Source: Amaranthus tricolor
Taxonomy: Eukaryota; Streptophyta; Magnoliopsida; Caryophyllales; Amaranthaceae
Length of the DNA stretch: 64,000 nucleotides
Assembly: GCF_026212465.1 (NCBI RefSeq)
Contig: NC_080062.1
Coordinates: 10,196,238-10,260,237 of the forward strand
Direction: 5' to 3'
Shown here: positions 24,320-36,664 of the stretch, one piece after another
Position numbering within the stretch: the stretch's first letter is position 1
Layout of the letters: every line of letters begins with the position of its first letter
Notes under the pieces: model-generated
What the model was told of the DNA's origin: nothing
What the model saw: only the letters and a program-made list of their open reading frames with translations
The model's database searches: none
Position numbers and translations under genes: made by a program

Positions 24320-26578
24320 CTGTATAACCATGTTCATTTAGGAAATTTTTATTGATGTTTTCTGATGAGTTGTTCTCACTTCTGTACTATATTACTACAT
24401 ATGAACCTTTTGGAAGATATATTTTGAATTCAAGGGTGGAGCTGGAGACTATGAAGAGGTTATTTTGATAACTCATGTTAAGATTATTTAGAGAAGTGCT
24501 CTTTTTGATTCATAAATCTTCTTCAGTTTATGACCCTCACAAATCAATACTAGCATTCAGATATCTGTTTCTGTTTCTTCTATGACAATCATATGATACT
24601 ATTAGGATAAATTTAGTGGGACGGTTATTCAGTTTCTTGCTATTAGTGGGCATGATGGTTATTCCTTTTCTTGCTTTTCAAGTATTAGTTTCCATGTTCC
24701 TGTAATATATAAACCTTTGTGTTCAATAATACAAATCATCAAGTTTATCAGTTCTTCAGATACCCACTAAATAATATTAGAAAACCATAACTACTACTCA
24801 TAATTCTCTTCCTCTGTACATATGAGTCTTTACCCAGAGTCTAATCTAAGAAAACTTCCACATACATGTCCATTGGTGGGTTTCTAACAGCAGCAACGAA
24901 CAACAAAAACATATTATGCATGCTTCATCCAAAAACATAGCAATTGAGATCATTGAACAATCTTCCCCAGCATTACCAACATTCTCAATTCCTTACCCCA
25001 TCAATGGGTGGTATTCTTAGACTCATTGTCGCGAGATTGGGCATCGTCAACATCCAAATCACCCCAATGAACTCCCCAAATCAAAATAAGCAAATTAACG
25101 TCATACAATAGAATTTTAACACAATTCTACCATAATGTAGCACCAATAAAATAAAAGAAATCCAATTACAAGTGGGTGTTAATTTGACAATGTAAGTTGA
25201 TATACCACTAGAAGAGCAATGATTGACATCTTGGAATTTATGAACTCCTTTAGAGAAGTGCTTAGAATTGATAGATGTTAAAAAATTTGGATTAATTACT
25301 TTTGCATTTAGGAGACTAAGTGGACACGGGAAGTTTGCTGGTTTATTGTTAGTGATTACTTAAATTCTTATTTTCACAAACTAGCAATGCCGATTGCACA
25401 TATTCTTCTCCACAAGATTCGGTTACCAGAATTTCGCATACCGTCATCAAATCTAATAGTATAACTTGGGAGACCGCGTGCGAACACCCCACAACTAGTA
25501 ATAAAAAATAAAGTGTTTTACTCTCTATTCCACAAGAGCATAAACAATGTCTAATTAGAAACTTATTTGCAACTATTTTCACGTTATTTCTTATGTTCCT
25601 CTAAGTTTGTATAATAAGCTCTAAATTCAAATTTGTGTAATTTAATGTGTCTAAGGGACACACTCAAGCACATTACATGAGACAACGCACATTATGTGAG
25701 ACAACCTATTAGTCGGAATGTCAAAAGGGGCCTGTCGGATATATTTGTGTGTTCACCGTCCGAAGCAAGTGCCTCTAGCGGCATCGAAGGGTCATCTACG
25801 GGTAGATTCAATGATTTTAAAACGTGCTCGTAGATGCATATATATTGACCACAATTGTTTCATCTAGTATCGTACATTAACTCTTTTATTACAAAGTAGA
25901 CCAAAGGAAAGGGAAGGCTAGGACTTTACATGAAAAAGTAGTACTTATTCTCCAACTGAAACAAAACTCAATTCTCACAACTAACCGTTAATAATTATTA
26001 TATCTTCATAATTAGGTTATAGAATTAAAAATAAATTAAGTTTAATACTCATTGAGATTCAAATCTTCCTTATTTATATTTCTATTTGAGATTCATGATT
26101 TGTTAGCAAATAGCAAATTACAATTATCTAATTGAGTAATGAAATTCAGCATCCTTAAAGAACATGGGTGTTCACAACCTACTGCAAAGAATAATACAAT
26201 AACAAGTACTTCTTACCTTTTTATGGAAACAAATCCAAAGGAAAGTAGGCTTCATGCATCAACGAGAACGGAGTAGGATTTAGAATTCATGCCTCAATGA
26301 AGGCAGACTAGGGATCGTGTATCAATCAACCAAAGCTCCTTGCAATCCAATTGAAACTATTGTCATTTCAAGCCAATTTGCTAGTCGGAGGACCATCATC
26401 TCAATGTTCAACACAAATATGGCAATACTCATCGGAGTATAACCCATTTGGAGCCCCAGTGGGCATAAGAAAATAAGGATTTTGGTGAATTGCATCACCC
26501 TCGCTTCAATCCGCAACTTCATACATGATCATTGTAAACCCAATCATTTAAATTCAATGAATTCTGGAATCAACTAAG
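24320..26578. other. Intergenic, no gene recognised
   Basis: No family-level homology seen on either strand. The short frames at 25349-25582 and 26322-26522 (-) have no recognisable motif and poor amino-acid texture. Confidence 0.4.
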
Positions 26579-29500
26579 TTAGCACCTAAACTCGATGCCT
26601 ACAAACTGCCGTGTATTATAGGCATCTTGAGCACGCAAATTCTTTTCAATTGTTTCTATGTGGATGTGTGTCGAATCAATGACCACCCTACATGGCAATT
26701 GATTTTCATCAACTATAACGGCACAATTCTCGTACAAACCATCTTTAGGAGGTAGGTTTAGCAAAAATGATTTTGGAGCAAAAAGGCCATTTTCGGAGAT
26801 AACAAACTCTTCCTTTTTTTCAGTTGACAAGATGAGACGATGATGACGACCCAAAAGCTCAGAAACATAGTTCATATCTCCTTTGCTTAGAGCATACCTT
26901 ACACGTGTAGATGAAACTTGCCCTCTCTCCTTATTATCAAGAATGGCCGGGTCAATTACGCCTTGATTCTTGTCCAAGATAGAAGTTATGATAAAAGCAC
27001 GTATATTATGCTCGTCACATAACCTAACCAGCTCAGTCGCATCACCAGCAGCTTTATATCCAAACCTATAATTTTCTCCTGCCGTACACAATAAGGTCAT
27101 CAAATTACATTAGATAGAACAGGCTTCATTCTTTACAAATTCTCATAACTAAAAGGTCCACCCATGTACAGTTCACGGTTAGATAGCTTCATAAAAGCAT
27201 TTTTACAGAGATATGAATTTAGCACCAGCAACACAAAAAGGATATAGCTTTGTCGAGAATACCTGCCACAACTCCAAGTACACCGAGCTCCTTAGACAAC
27301 TTTTCCACAAACTGCCGAGGACTGAGATGCCTAACACTTGCAAAGTCAATCAAGAATTCTTTTGGAGGAACATTACCACAAAATGGAGCCCAGGAAGAAA
27401 GAACTCGTTGGCGGTCATATTTCGCAACAATAGGAGCCCTGTTTGTAGAATATTATAGTCTGTCAGTAAGGATTGTAACAAAAAAAAAAATACACGCACC
27501 AAACACTAAAAAATTAAAAACAATAAAGGTAACATCTTCCACGGAAACTAAAGCAACTAATCTAGTAGTTAAAAAATCTAAAAAATTAATGTGCTTACAA
27601 GTTACAACAATAAAAAAACAGATATTAATACTAATTATCACTCTGTATGGGGAATAACTGACAAGATTTTTGGCTAAACGAAGATATTGTTCTGTAGATG
27701 CAAGTCATGCAACTTTAGCAAGTATGGTTTTTTTAGAGTGCTTCAAATACCTAAATGTTTCCATTTCCATTTTTGGTCTCCACTTGGTAAACAAGAGTCC
27801 ATCATATACCAGAATAGAAGAGAAAATAAGGGTGCAGGTTTAAAATGAAAGGAATAGGTCATATACCAATGCACAAAGACAAAATCCCACACTCAAAAGT
27901 TATAAAAATCTATAGATATGGATAGCTGTCAATAAAGATTATATGAAAAGATAAGTTAACATTTAGTGGTGCATAGAACTGAATAATCTTGATTTAGATA
28001 AAAACAGAAAAACTTGGGCCAAGAAAATGTTGCCTTTACTACCTAGGTGCCCAACCCAGCACTTCTGCCATCCCTACAAATGACAAAAGAAATGGGGTGC
28101 CAGCTTTAGAAGCTTGAATTGCAAGTTCCCGATGACCAATATGCAGGGCATCAAACTTTCCCAGTGCTACTACGCCTCCTGTTAATAACAACCATGAACA
28201 ACGAAACCTTTACAAAGAGGAAAAAGGAAAAAAAAAATTACATCTCATTATTAAACAGCAGAGTCTTGATGTTTAACCGATTATTTAAAGCTCATATATG
28301 CATGCCGATAGTAAAATGCTTCAAGCAGTTTGATAAATTCAGTTTCAAAGGCTAAGAATAGTTTAGTGCTGACCTGGGCCAATAATATAACCTTGTCCAC
28401 TCCTTCACTAATCAATCCATAACATAGATCATTAGTTCCTAGATAAACTCAGACCCTTTGCATTTACGATAGACAACATAAGCTTCAGACTTCAGTTACT
28501 CAATATCACTATTCACTGAATCTTAATCCTCTAATCACTATAAAAATCTAATGTTCTTCATGGTTCTTCTAAACGTTATCACAATAAGTGAAATTGCGAA
28601 TATAATCAAATATTAGTCAATGGAATTGGTATACACGGAATTCAGCCATCACCATCTAACTTCCCCCATCTTGTGTCCAGCAATCAAATGCTGCCCAAAT
28701 TACAGAAAACGATGAACCCTTTCTAAGTCGTAACTACCATCATACAAAGCCTTCAGTATCTTACAAACTGATCTATGACATTACTCATGACAGTATGTTC
28801 ATAAAATAACAACTAGGTACCAAGGCAACCTCATCTAAATTCTCACATCATATGTACAGTCTAGAACCTAATTTCCAGAATATGCACCTTGATTGATATT
28901 CCAGAGAACTTGTCAAAGTTTCTTGAATATTGTCATGAATAAGAAATTCACCCACAAAAGGACAAAGGGCAATATTGGTAGTTGAGAATGAAGTAGAAGT
29001 AATATTTTAGTTTATTATTTTAATTAATTATTACTTTGTCATTTCTTGCTAAAGAAGCTAATCCATTTCTTGTATATATAAGGAAGGGGAGGGAAAGAAG
29101 AGAGGTATGTTTTTGGATGTGTAAAGCCTTAGGATATTTTGGAGTGAAAGCCACTCGAAGAGCTTAATCAATCAATTAGTAATTTTTCCCTCAATCTCTC
29201 TTTTACTTGCTCACTGTTTGTTACTTTTTGTACTATGATTCCAACAGCTCCTGCTCCATCACCAAACAGCCTCTGATCCACCCACCAAACAGCCCCTGCA
29301 CCACCCACCACCAGCAGCCGCCTATCCACACTCACCGCACCACCAGCAGCTTCATTACAAATATTTGCTAGAATATACGTATGTTGGACAGAGAATAGGA
29401 AGAAGTCCACAGGGGTTGCTACGAGACAAGTTCTAGTTAAGGGATGCTTAAAAACAATAAATGGAAACCATAAGGAGGTAACAATATTAAAAAAAAAAAA

Positions 29501-29687
29501 ACAGTAAAGGGAAATCATGAGGATACATCAAAAACGATTTCAAAGTCCAAATGAATCAAATACACGTGTCACATAACATTCATCCTCCAAATCATAAGTG
29601 TACCAAACATAAGTAATAAGAAGCCAAATGGAACCTGCTACTGATGAAAGCCCTTCAGATGAATACTCACGATCATCGTCCTTCTGA
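26579..29687 (-). CDS. RIBF: FAD synthetase, plastid RibF type (four exons seen, first exon missing)
   Basis: Plant RibF proteins adenylylate FMN to FAD in plastids. Four exons join in frame (GT-AG throughout): 29687-29635, 28178-28043, 27438-27263 and 27078-26579 (stop), giving 287 residues. The order is [19 protein letters not shown], then [19 protein letters not shown] with the nucleotidyltransferase GxFDxxHxGH signature, [57 protein letters not shown], and [20 protein letters not shown] with the STR motif. All match Arabidopsis RIBF1/RIBF2 in wording and order. The N-terminal transit-peptide exon should lie upstream (above 29687) but was not found; that side is crowded with MITEs and LTR fragments. 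Intron 1 as seen (28179-29634) contains LTR-like sequence. The coding part shows no stops or frameshifts, so it may well be functional. Confidence 0.9.
28925..29250 (+). mobile_element. Probable short LTR remnant in the RibF intron
   Basis: Has the texture of a short copia/TRIM LTR: TGAATATTGTCATGAATAAG start, CACCCACAAAAGG, TGTATATATAAGG TATA-like box, CTCAATCTCTC, and a TTCCAACA end. No TSD or PBS could be matched, so the boundaries are approximate. Confidence 0.4.
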
Positions 29688-30247
29688 CTTCATAGGGAAA
29701 ATGCCAATAAAGAAGAAATCAGATACCAAAATATCACATAGAGAGACCAAGGAACAAAGATAACGTCAAACATCAGGCCAGACTTGTTACAGCAACTATC
29801 TAATACTTTCGGATAAAGGACTAATATCTACTCATCTCTGCCCTTTCTTTGTACAGGTGGAACTTATTTGCATAGATTTTATCAAAATTATCTATAAGAG
29901 TTTTCTTTATACAGGGTCTAAAGAACAGAAAGATTATTTAAATTATAGAGAGATTGAGGGGACTAACACATTAGAATTAAGTACTTCCTCAGTCAAGAAA
30001 TATACTAATGTGAAATTTCCTTGAAAGTTATCATTCTGAAACAACATCAGAGGGTGCCACATATATCATCTAAAATCCAGAATAAACTTATCTTAACTTA
30101 AATCTTAGATGAGCTTATCTGTTTTTTTAACCTAACTTATTTGATTGCAAACTGAACTAAGAAACCCGGATTTGAACCAGATTCAGACCTGATTGGACTA
30201 GTTAGCTACTTATCAAGGATTAATAGAGGCAACTTTTTTTCTTTTAA

Positions 30248-30698
30248 GGGCCTGCTCGGAATTCGGGAACTATGGGGTAAACAGTAGCGCATTATGAACC
30301 AAATGCCTTGATTGAGAGAAAAAGAATATTGGAGTAGTTTTTCCACCTTAGTTGAGGTTATATATTTACCCTATTTCCCACAGGAGTTAATAAGTAAGGA
30401 TGTACTCTCTCTCCTCATTCTTACCTCTCTCTCTTCTTCCTCCTAATTTTGGCTTAATTTTGTCCACTAAAAGTACTCTCTCTCATCACCAAATGTAGAG
30501 CAATTAATGGATATGTGGAGATCAATAGAGGATGAATGGATGGAATATAGTTTGGTGAAACTTTACTGAAAGTGAAAATTTTAATTTTGCCTAACTAAGT
30601 TTAATTTTTCCTCGTAAATAATTTTCTTCCTTTAATGGTCTTCTATCCTTCTTCACCCATAATTGTTTACCCCTTAATACTACAATTCTAGGCAGGCC
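30248..30698. mobile_element. Tourist-like MITE, TSD TAA
   Basis: 451 bp between TAA (30245-30247) and TAA (30699-30701). Left end GGGCCTGCTCGGAATTC; right end read inverted GGCCTGCCTAGAATTG. The sub-terminal GGGGTAAACA is also inverted at the other end. A 3-bp TAA target and these ends fit PIF/Harbinger-derived MITEs. Non-coding. Confidence 0.65.
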
Positions 30699-31104
30699 TA
30701 AAGGTGAAAAAAAAATGTAGCCTTAAAGTAATTGCACAACAATCTCAATGCTGCTGACACTCTAGGTTGCATCAGCTATAACATTGCATTTTGATCCTTA
30801 TGAACAAAAATGATATTGTTTCACTAAAGTTGGACCAAGAGTGCCATGATTCCCCTATGAACGGATAAATATAAGTCTATATAAGCTAATCAAAATAAAC
30901 ATAATAGAGAAAATTGACAATCCTAACCCTATACTATAAATGGTACATAGGTCATTTCTCACAAATTTATAGCTTCAAAAGTTCAAGGCAATGAGGATTA
31001 CATCAAATAATACTTGCATTGTTATATTTTTAGTATGGTTTCATATTGCTTAAGTCTACTGGTCTTACATTTATAGTTTCTCTAGTCAAAAGGCTAATAG
31101 CATA

Positions 31105-31310
31105 CTTGAAAAAAGCTTACCAAATGAAATCATGTATTTTCAAGACTCATTCTTAAGCCCACTGAGCTACTAAACAAAGATGCTCATAGGAGTGCCAATG
31201 TCTGTCTAGCCATGTGCATGGCTGAGAGACACCTCACTAGTAAGAAAGTAACTATGAGAATTGTCTTCTGTCTTCTGACCCAGTGATACGCCTTTTACAC
31301 AAACGCAATA
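31105..31310 (+). repeat. Left arm of a 1.4-kb inverted repeat
   Basis: This arm (AAGCTTACCAAATG, CATTCTTAAGCCCAC, GGCTGAGAGACACCT, CTGACCCAGTGATACG, TTACACAAACGCAA) is matched in reverse orientation by 32340-32575. Similarity is patchy but collinear over the whole arm. Possibly two head-to-head LTR fragments or a foldback element. Confidence 0.6.
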
Positions 31311-31522
31311 TTGATATATAAGGGGGCAAGTGAGGTCCAATAGCCACAAAATGACCTGAAAGTTCCTAATCTAAGGAACGTCCTAGTATCAATAGATTTC
31401 GAAAATGTTAGATGGCTCAAGTGTTCCCTTGGAAAATGTGCATGTGAGGCCAGTTTTCCTAAAAACTCTAAAGAGTGTCTAAAGTTTCTAAAAGGGAATT
31501 CCAAAGCTGGCTATGTTAATAT

Positions 31523-31797
31523 TGTAACACCCCGGCCCCTCGGACCGCTGGTGACTACTCTTGGAGACTGTAGACTAGCCCCACAAACCAACACAAGTCT
31601 TTCCAGCGCACTTTGGCCTCACTCGTGCGCGCGCACACGGGAAAATTTCCCAGGAGGTCACCCATCCTAAGATTGCTCTCCACCAAGCACGCTTAACTGT
31701 GGAGTTCTTAGAAAATGGGCTCCCTAGAAAAGAAGATGCACCTTGTTGATATGAGTAGTCTATCAATCCTTTTTCAAGCTAAATCTGGGGGATTACA
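31523..31797. mobile_element. Cassandra-type solo LTR with 5S rRNA-derived core, TSD AATAT
   Basis: 275 bp from TGTAACACCCC to GGGGATTACA, flanked by AATAT at 31518-31522 and 31798-31802. The interior at about 31640-31710 carries CCCAGGAGGTCACCCATCCT followed by CCAAGCACGCTTAACTGTGG. This is the reverse complement of the conserved 3' half of plant 5S rRNA. Cassandra TRIM elements are known for 5S-derived promoters in their LTRs. It is not a 5S gene: only the conserved part is present, within LTR ends and a TSD. Confidence 0.88.
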
Positions 31798-32339
31798 AAT
31801 ATCCTTGAAAAATATCACAGAAAGTTCTAGACTAGGGCCAAGTGGCATTTTGTAAGCCACTGTTAAGGAGGTTAGAATTCTCTAGAACCATGGAGAGTTA
31901 AGTTAGGATCTCCATAATACTCCTTAGGGTCATTTTTACACTTCAGTTCCAGAAAAAGCCTTGTAAAGCATTCTTAAGAGTAATACAAGATTTCTCACAA
32001 TCTCTCTTCTCTTTGCTAGCTTCTTACATACTTGGCCCACAAACTACCTTATATAGCCAACAATTTTGCTCATCAAAGCTTCTGGAAACACTTGTTTTTC
32101 CTTATGATGAGACCGTAAGCAAATAGCACGAGTGCTATAGATTAAGCAAGTTAGCACGTGACTAGAGGTAGTAGGCATCAATCACTAGGGAGCGATGTTG
32201 GGTTTTGTTTGAATACAAGAGAAGCCATCATGTATTGGGTGATCATGGACAACACAGCGAATGTTGTGTACAATGTACACTGAGGGCGAGGACGAGATGC
32301 CCTAAATTAATGGACCACATTTACATCCTCAAACAGCCG

Positions 32340-32575
32340 AGTGTTACGTTTGTGTAATAGGGGTTTCCACTCGGGTCAGAAATTCTCACATTTACCTCCC
32401 AATAGGGAAGGTGTCTCTCAGCCATTGCGAGCATGGGTACTCTTTTGCGAATCATGTGCGGCAGTCACACGCAATGCTTTGTGGGTTTAAGAATGAATTG
32501 TGACACTTTGGATGTGACTTTTATTATATTTGATTCGTTTATTCATCATAATAAAACTTTCGGTAAGCACTTAAC
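32340..32575 (-). repeat. Right arm of the 1.4-kb inverted repeat
   Basis: Reverse-complement partner of 31105-31310 (GTTACGTTTGTGTAATAGG, ACTCGGGTCAG, AGGTGTCTCTCAGCC, GTGGGTTTAAGAATG, CGGTAAGCACTT). The sequence between the arms includes the Cassandra-type LTR and LTR-like sequence at 31800-32060. Confidence 0.6.
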
Positions 32576-34499
32576 GTAAGTTCTTTTTTCTTCATCGATC
32601 ATTTGAAATCATATTGCAGCTTTTTAGCTTTCATTTAGGTTTTTGTTAGCATAATTTCAACTAAAATTCATTTGAAGTTTCATTATGACCTAGCCTGGCA
32701 AATTGGAGCTTAAGCCACGCAAAAGTGATCGGCTTTAGTCTCATTACCTACTAGCTGGCTGCAGCAAAAAATTTCTTCTATAATGCCTCACTTTCACATG
32801 AAATGATCGTATATAAATCATTCTTCCCCAAGATCAATTACACGAATCACAAATACATTTTTCCCATTGCACTAACAAAGCGGCATTATGTAAATTTGGT
32901 TTTAATTTAATATTTTTTGAACTTGCAACTCTTATAACAAATTACTTCATCACTCTAAATAAATTAATGGTTCCAATTTTTATATTTTTTGATTTTGATT
33001 TTGATTCAGATTTTTTTACTTTTAATTGATCATTTAATTCCCTTTATGATTTTGATCCTGTAATTATTACCATTATAATGTTTCGAGTTTTTTGCCATTG
33101 TAATTTTTTATATTTTAAAATTTGAATTTGTGATTTTATTTTTGTAGTTAATTTGGTTATGTACTATGTTAACATGACGAAGTATTTGAATGATATTGTC
33201 ATTGTTCCTGTATCCATTGGTGGTGAAAATTGATGTGTACTCTAATTTGTCTAGGGCTCTAGGCTTGTGTAGAGTGCAAGTCCAATTGTGTGTTTATTGT
33301 TAAAACATTATATCCACATGTGATTCTAGCCCCAACAAAAACAAGAGACGAAACTGATAATGAACTATAAGCAAACACTTACTTTGGGAAAATTTCAAAA
33401 AAATTTATAACAAATGAATGGAATTCTTTTTTTGCGTTGAAAATGTCTCAACAATAAACACAAACGTCTATAATATGTTAAATTAGCAAGAAATGTAAAA
33501 TTGATCGATTTTCTGATTCTTTAATAGCCGCTCTCTATTCAAGTAAAATCTCAATTTAACTACCTAGATTTTAAGTACTTTATTATAGAAATTTGAGTAG
33601 TGTGTAGTATTTTTAGGGTGCTATTTTTGAGTATCATTACAACCAACAAAATCAATAAACATATTTGAATATAGAAATTTGTAATATTTGAGTACTTTAA
33701 CAATCATGAACCCTAACTATTCAAAACAATCATGAACAAGTAAAAACCAACAAAACCTTAAATTAATCCACAATTTCAACCTACTACTAAGAAAAAAATG
33801 GTGAGAAATTGATGGTGAGGCAGAGAACAAAATCAAGGATGGTGAGACCGAGAACAAAATTACAACCATTCCAGAAAACAAAATTAGGATTCAAACAAAA
33901 CAAAGTAATGAATGGTGAGAAGCTGATGAATAGCTGAATTACCGCAAATGATTACATATATCCCAATTCCAAAATCATTATAGAAAACAAAATAAATGGA
34001 GCATCAGTACATTACCGGCAGTAAGTAGGAGGAACAGCAGGAACTGGAAGTAGGAGGAGCAGCGGTGGACATTGATAATTGAGGATAGATGAGTACAGTA
34101 CCATACCGGCATGCGTGGAGCCGTCGACATGTGAGAACAGAGACAGAGAATGGTGAGAAGTTGAGAACAGAAAAAGAGGACATGAGGAAGGAGGAGAATA
34201 CAGAAAGAGCTGCGGTTTGTTTGATGGAGCTTCAAGTTGAATTGTGGATCTTGTTTTCTCTCTTTTTGATCAATCTTGACAAAATTTACCCTACTTTTTC
34301 TCATAAATTAAGTGCTTCATCCTTTCTCTAATAAAGTTCTCATTGTTTTCGGATTTAAAAAAATAAAATTTTTAAATAATATAATATTTTATTAAATAAC
34401 AAATTTTATAAAGAAAAAAGTAAAGATTATAAACATTAAAAAATACTAAAAGAAAGTTACTAGAAAAAATATAGAGAGCACCGCTAATTAAAAAATATT
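32576..34499. other. Intergenic, no gene recognised
   Basis: AT-rich. The first exon of the FAD synthetase gene could lie here on the minus strand, but I could not find a plausible transit peptide with a matching donor. The 108-residue minus frame at 33978-34304 has no recognisable feature. Confidence 0.35.
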
Positions 34500-36664
34500 T
34501 TCCTAGGGTATATTGTGGGCAAGGAGGGGATTAAGGTAGACCCAGTTAAGGTTCAAGCCATACAAGAATGGCCTACACCCACCACCCTCACCCAAATCAG
34601 GTCTTTCCATGGATTAGCCTCCTTTTACAGGAGATTTATCAAAGATTTTAGCTCTGTTATGGCACCCATAATAGAGTGCACGAAACAGGGGAAGTTCAGT
34701 TGGACCCCAGGTACTCAACAGGCCTTTGAGACTCTCAAAAACAAGATGTGTAGTGCTCCCATTCTCAAGCTACATGAGTTCACTAAACCCTTTGAGCTGG
34801 AGTGTGATGCTAGTGGCATGGGAATTGGGGCAGTGCTGGTACAGGAGGGTAGACCAATTGCCTTTTTTAGTGAGAAACTCAATAATAGTAGGCTGAATTA
34901 TTCCACTTATGACAAAGAATTCTATGCTATCATTAGGGCCCTTGATCATTGGTCTCACTACTTAAGGATTCAACCTTTCATCTTGCACACAGACCATGAA
35001 GCTTTAAAATACATAAACAGTCAGCATAAATTGAACAGTAGGCATGCTAGATGGGTGGAATTCATGCAGACTTTTGATTTTTCAGCTAGATATAAAGTGG
35101 GCAAAACCAATGTCATTGCTGATGCTCTAAGTAGAAAATACAGCATGCTTGGAATATTAGGAGCTAGGATTTTGGGCTTTGAGTTCATTAAGGACCAATA
35201 TCATACCTGTCCTGATTTTGCTGACATTTACAAATCATGTGAAACCACACCCCAGGGACTGTTTAGTATTCATCAAGGATACCTGTTTAAAGGGAATAAA
35301 CTATGCATTCCTAAGCTACCTCTGAGAACAGTGCTGGTGAAGGAAGTGCATGAGGGTAGTATAGCTGGACATTTTGGAATTCAGAAGACCCTTGACATGC
35401 TTGCTAAACATTTTTATTGGCCAAGGATGCTTGGTACAGTAGGCAAACACATATTGAGGTGTGAGACTTGCCTTAAGGCAAAAGTGACTTTTCACAAAGG
35501 AGAGTATCTACCTTTACCTATAGCTAACAAACCATGGGAACACATTAGTATGGACTTCATGGTAGCCTTACCTAAAACAAAGAGGGGAAAGGATGCTATT
35601 ATGGTAGTGGTAGACATATTTTCAAAAATGTCACACTTCATAGCATGTAACAAAACTGATGATGCCCAGCATGTTGCCAAGTTGTATTTTACAGAGGTTG
35701 TTAGACTGCATGGTATACCCAAGTCAATTGTTTCTGGTAGAGACAGTAAATTCTTGAGTCATTTTTGGAAGACCCTGTGGAAGATGTTGGGCACTAAGCT
35801 GTTGTTTAGTACATCCATCCTCAGACTGATGGTCAAACAGAGGTGACCAACAGGACTTTGGGTACTCTGTTGAGATCCTTAGTAACTAAGAATATTAGGG
35901 AATGGGATTTAAAGTTATGCTATGCTGAATTTGCCTATAATAGGGCCCCAAGTCGTGCCACCAAGCACACCCCATTTGAATGTGTATATGGCACTAACCC
36001 TCTTCTACCCGTATCTCTAATTGATTTGCCTACACATGACAGCAAAACAGAGGAGGCAGCAGAACTGATCAAGCAAATGGAAGAAATACATAATCAAGTC
36101 CATGCAAACCTGGAAGAGGCCAGCAGGAAGTATAAGAAACAAGCAGACAAGCACCTGAAAACAAGAGCTCCAATCCAGGAAGGTGACAAAGTATGGGTGT
36201 ACCTAAGGAAGAAACGTTTTCCACATCTCAGAAGAAACAAACTACAGCCGAGAGCCATAGGTCCCTACCAAGTGTTAAAGAAAATTGGAGACAATGCCTT
36301 TGAAATTCAGTTGCCTGCAAACTTCAACATCTCCCCTATCTTCAACATAGGAGATTTGACACTGCACCAGCCAGTCCAAGAATTGAGGACAATTCTTTCC
36401 CAAGGGGGAGGAGTTGATGCAAAGGCATCAAAGAGCAAGAATTCAACAAAGGAGCAAAACAGTGCTAGTAAATGTTTATCTACGCCAAATAACCATGACG
36501 TAAGAAAAACTAGCAAGGACACATTGGACATGACCAGAGGGGACCTACAAATGCTCAAAAAGAAACTGAGGAAAGCCAAAACATCGCAAAAACCCACATT
36601 GAGAACACAAACAGAACCACAGAATGCCAGAACAGAGCAACAGATAATTCTGATGACCAGCTGA
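34500..36664 (+). pseudogene. Gypsy family-2 pol 3' part: RT end, RNase H, integrase (frameshifted)
   Basis: Homology starts abruptly inside reverse transcriptase (FLGYIVGKEGIKVDP...). It continues through the RT connection (HGLASFYRRFIKDFS), RNase H (FELECDASGMGIGAVLVQEG to VIADALSRKY) and integrase: the zinc-finger region ending CETC, then the core from SMDFMVALPKTKRGKDAI. The usual SDRD at the second catalytic Asp reads SGRD at residue ~408 from 34515, which should abolish activity. A one-base frameshift at about 35815-35845 separates the rest of integrase (TNRTLGTLLRSL... FNIGDLTLHQPVQELR). The last 83 codons lie inside the LTR that starts at 36415. The RT active-site region (YxDD) is missing at the left border. 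Confidence 0.88.

Noticed and set aside
29168..29518. 116-codon minus-strand frame
   Set aside because: Overlaps LTR-like sequence and a Pro/Ala-rich low-complexity stretch; no conserved motif.
31640..31710. 5S rRNA gene
   Set aside because: Only the conserved 3' half of 5S rRNA is present, inside an element with TG...CA ends and an AATAT TSD; it is LTR-borne.
33978..34331. Overlapping frames of 108 aa (-) and 80 aa (+), candidate first exon of FAD synthetase
   Set aside because: No transit-peptide-like sequence joins in phase to the exon at 29687, and the repeats of GGTGAGA suggest non-coding DNA.
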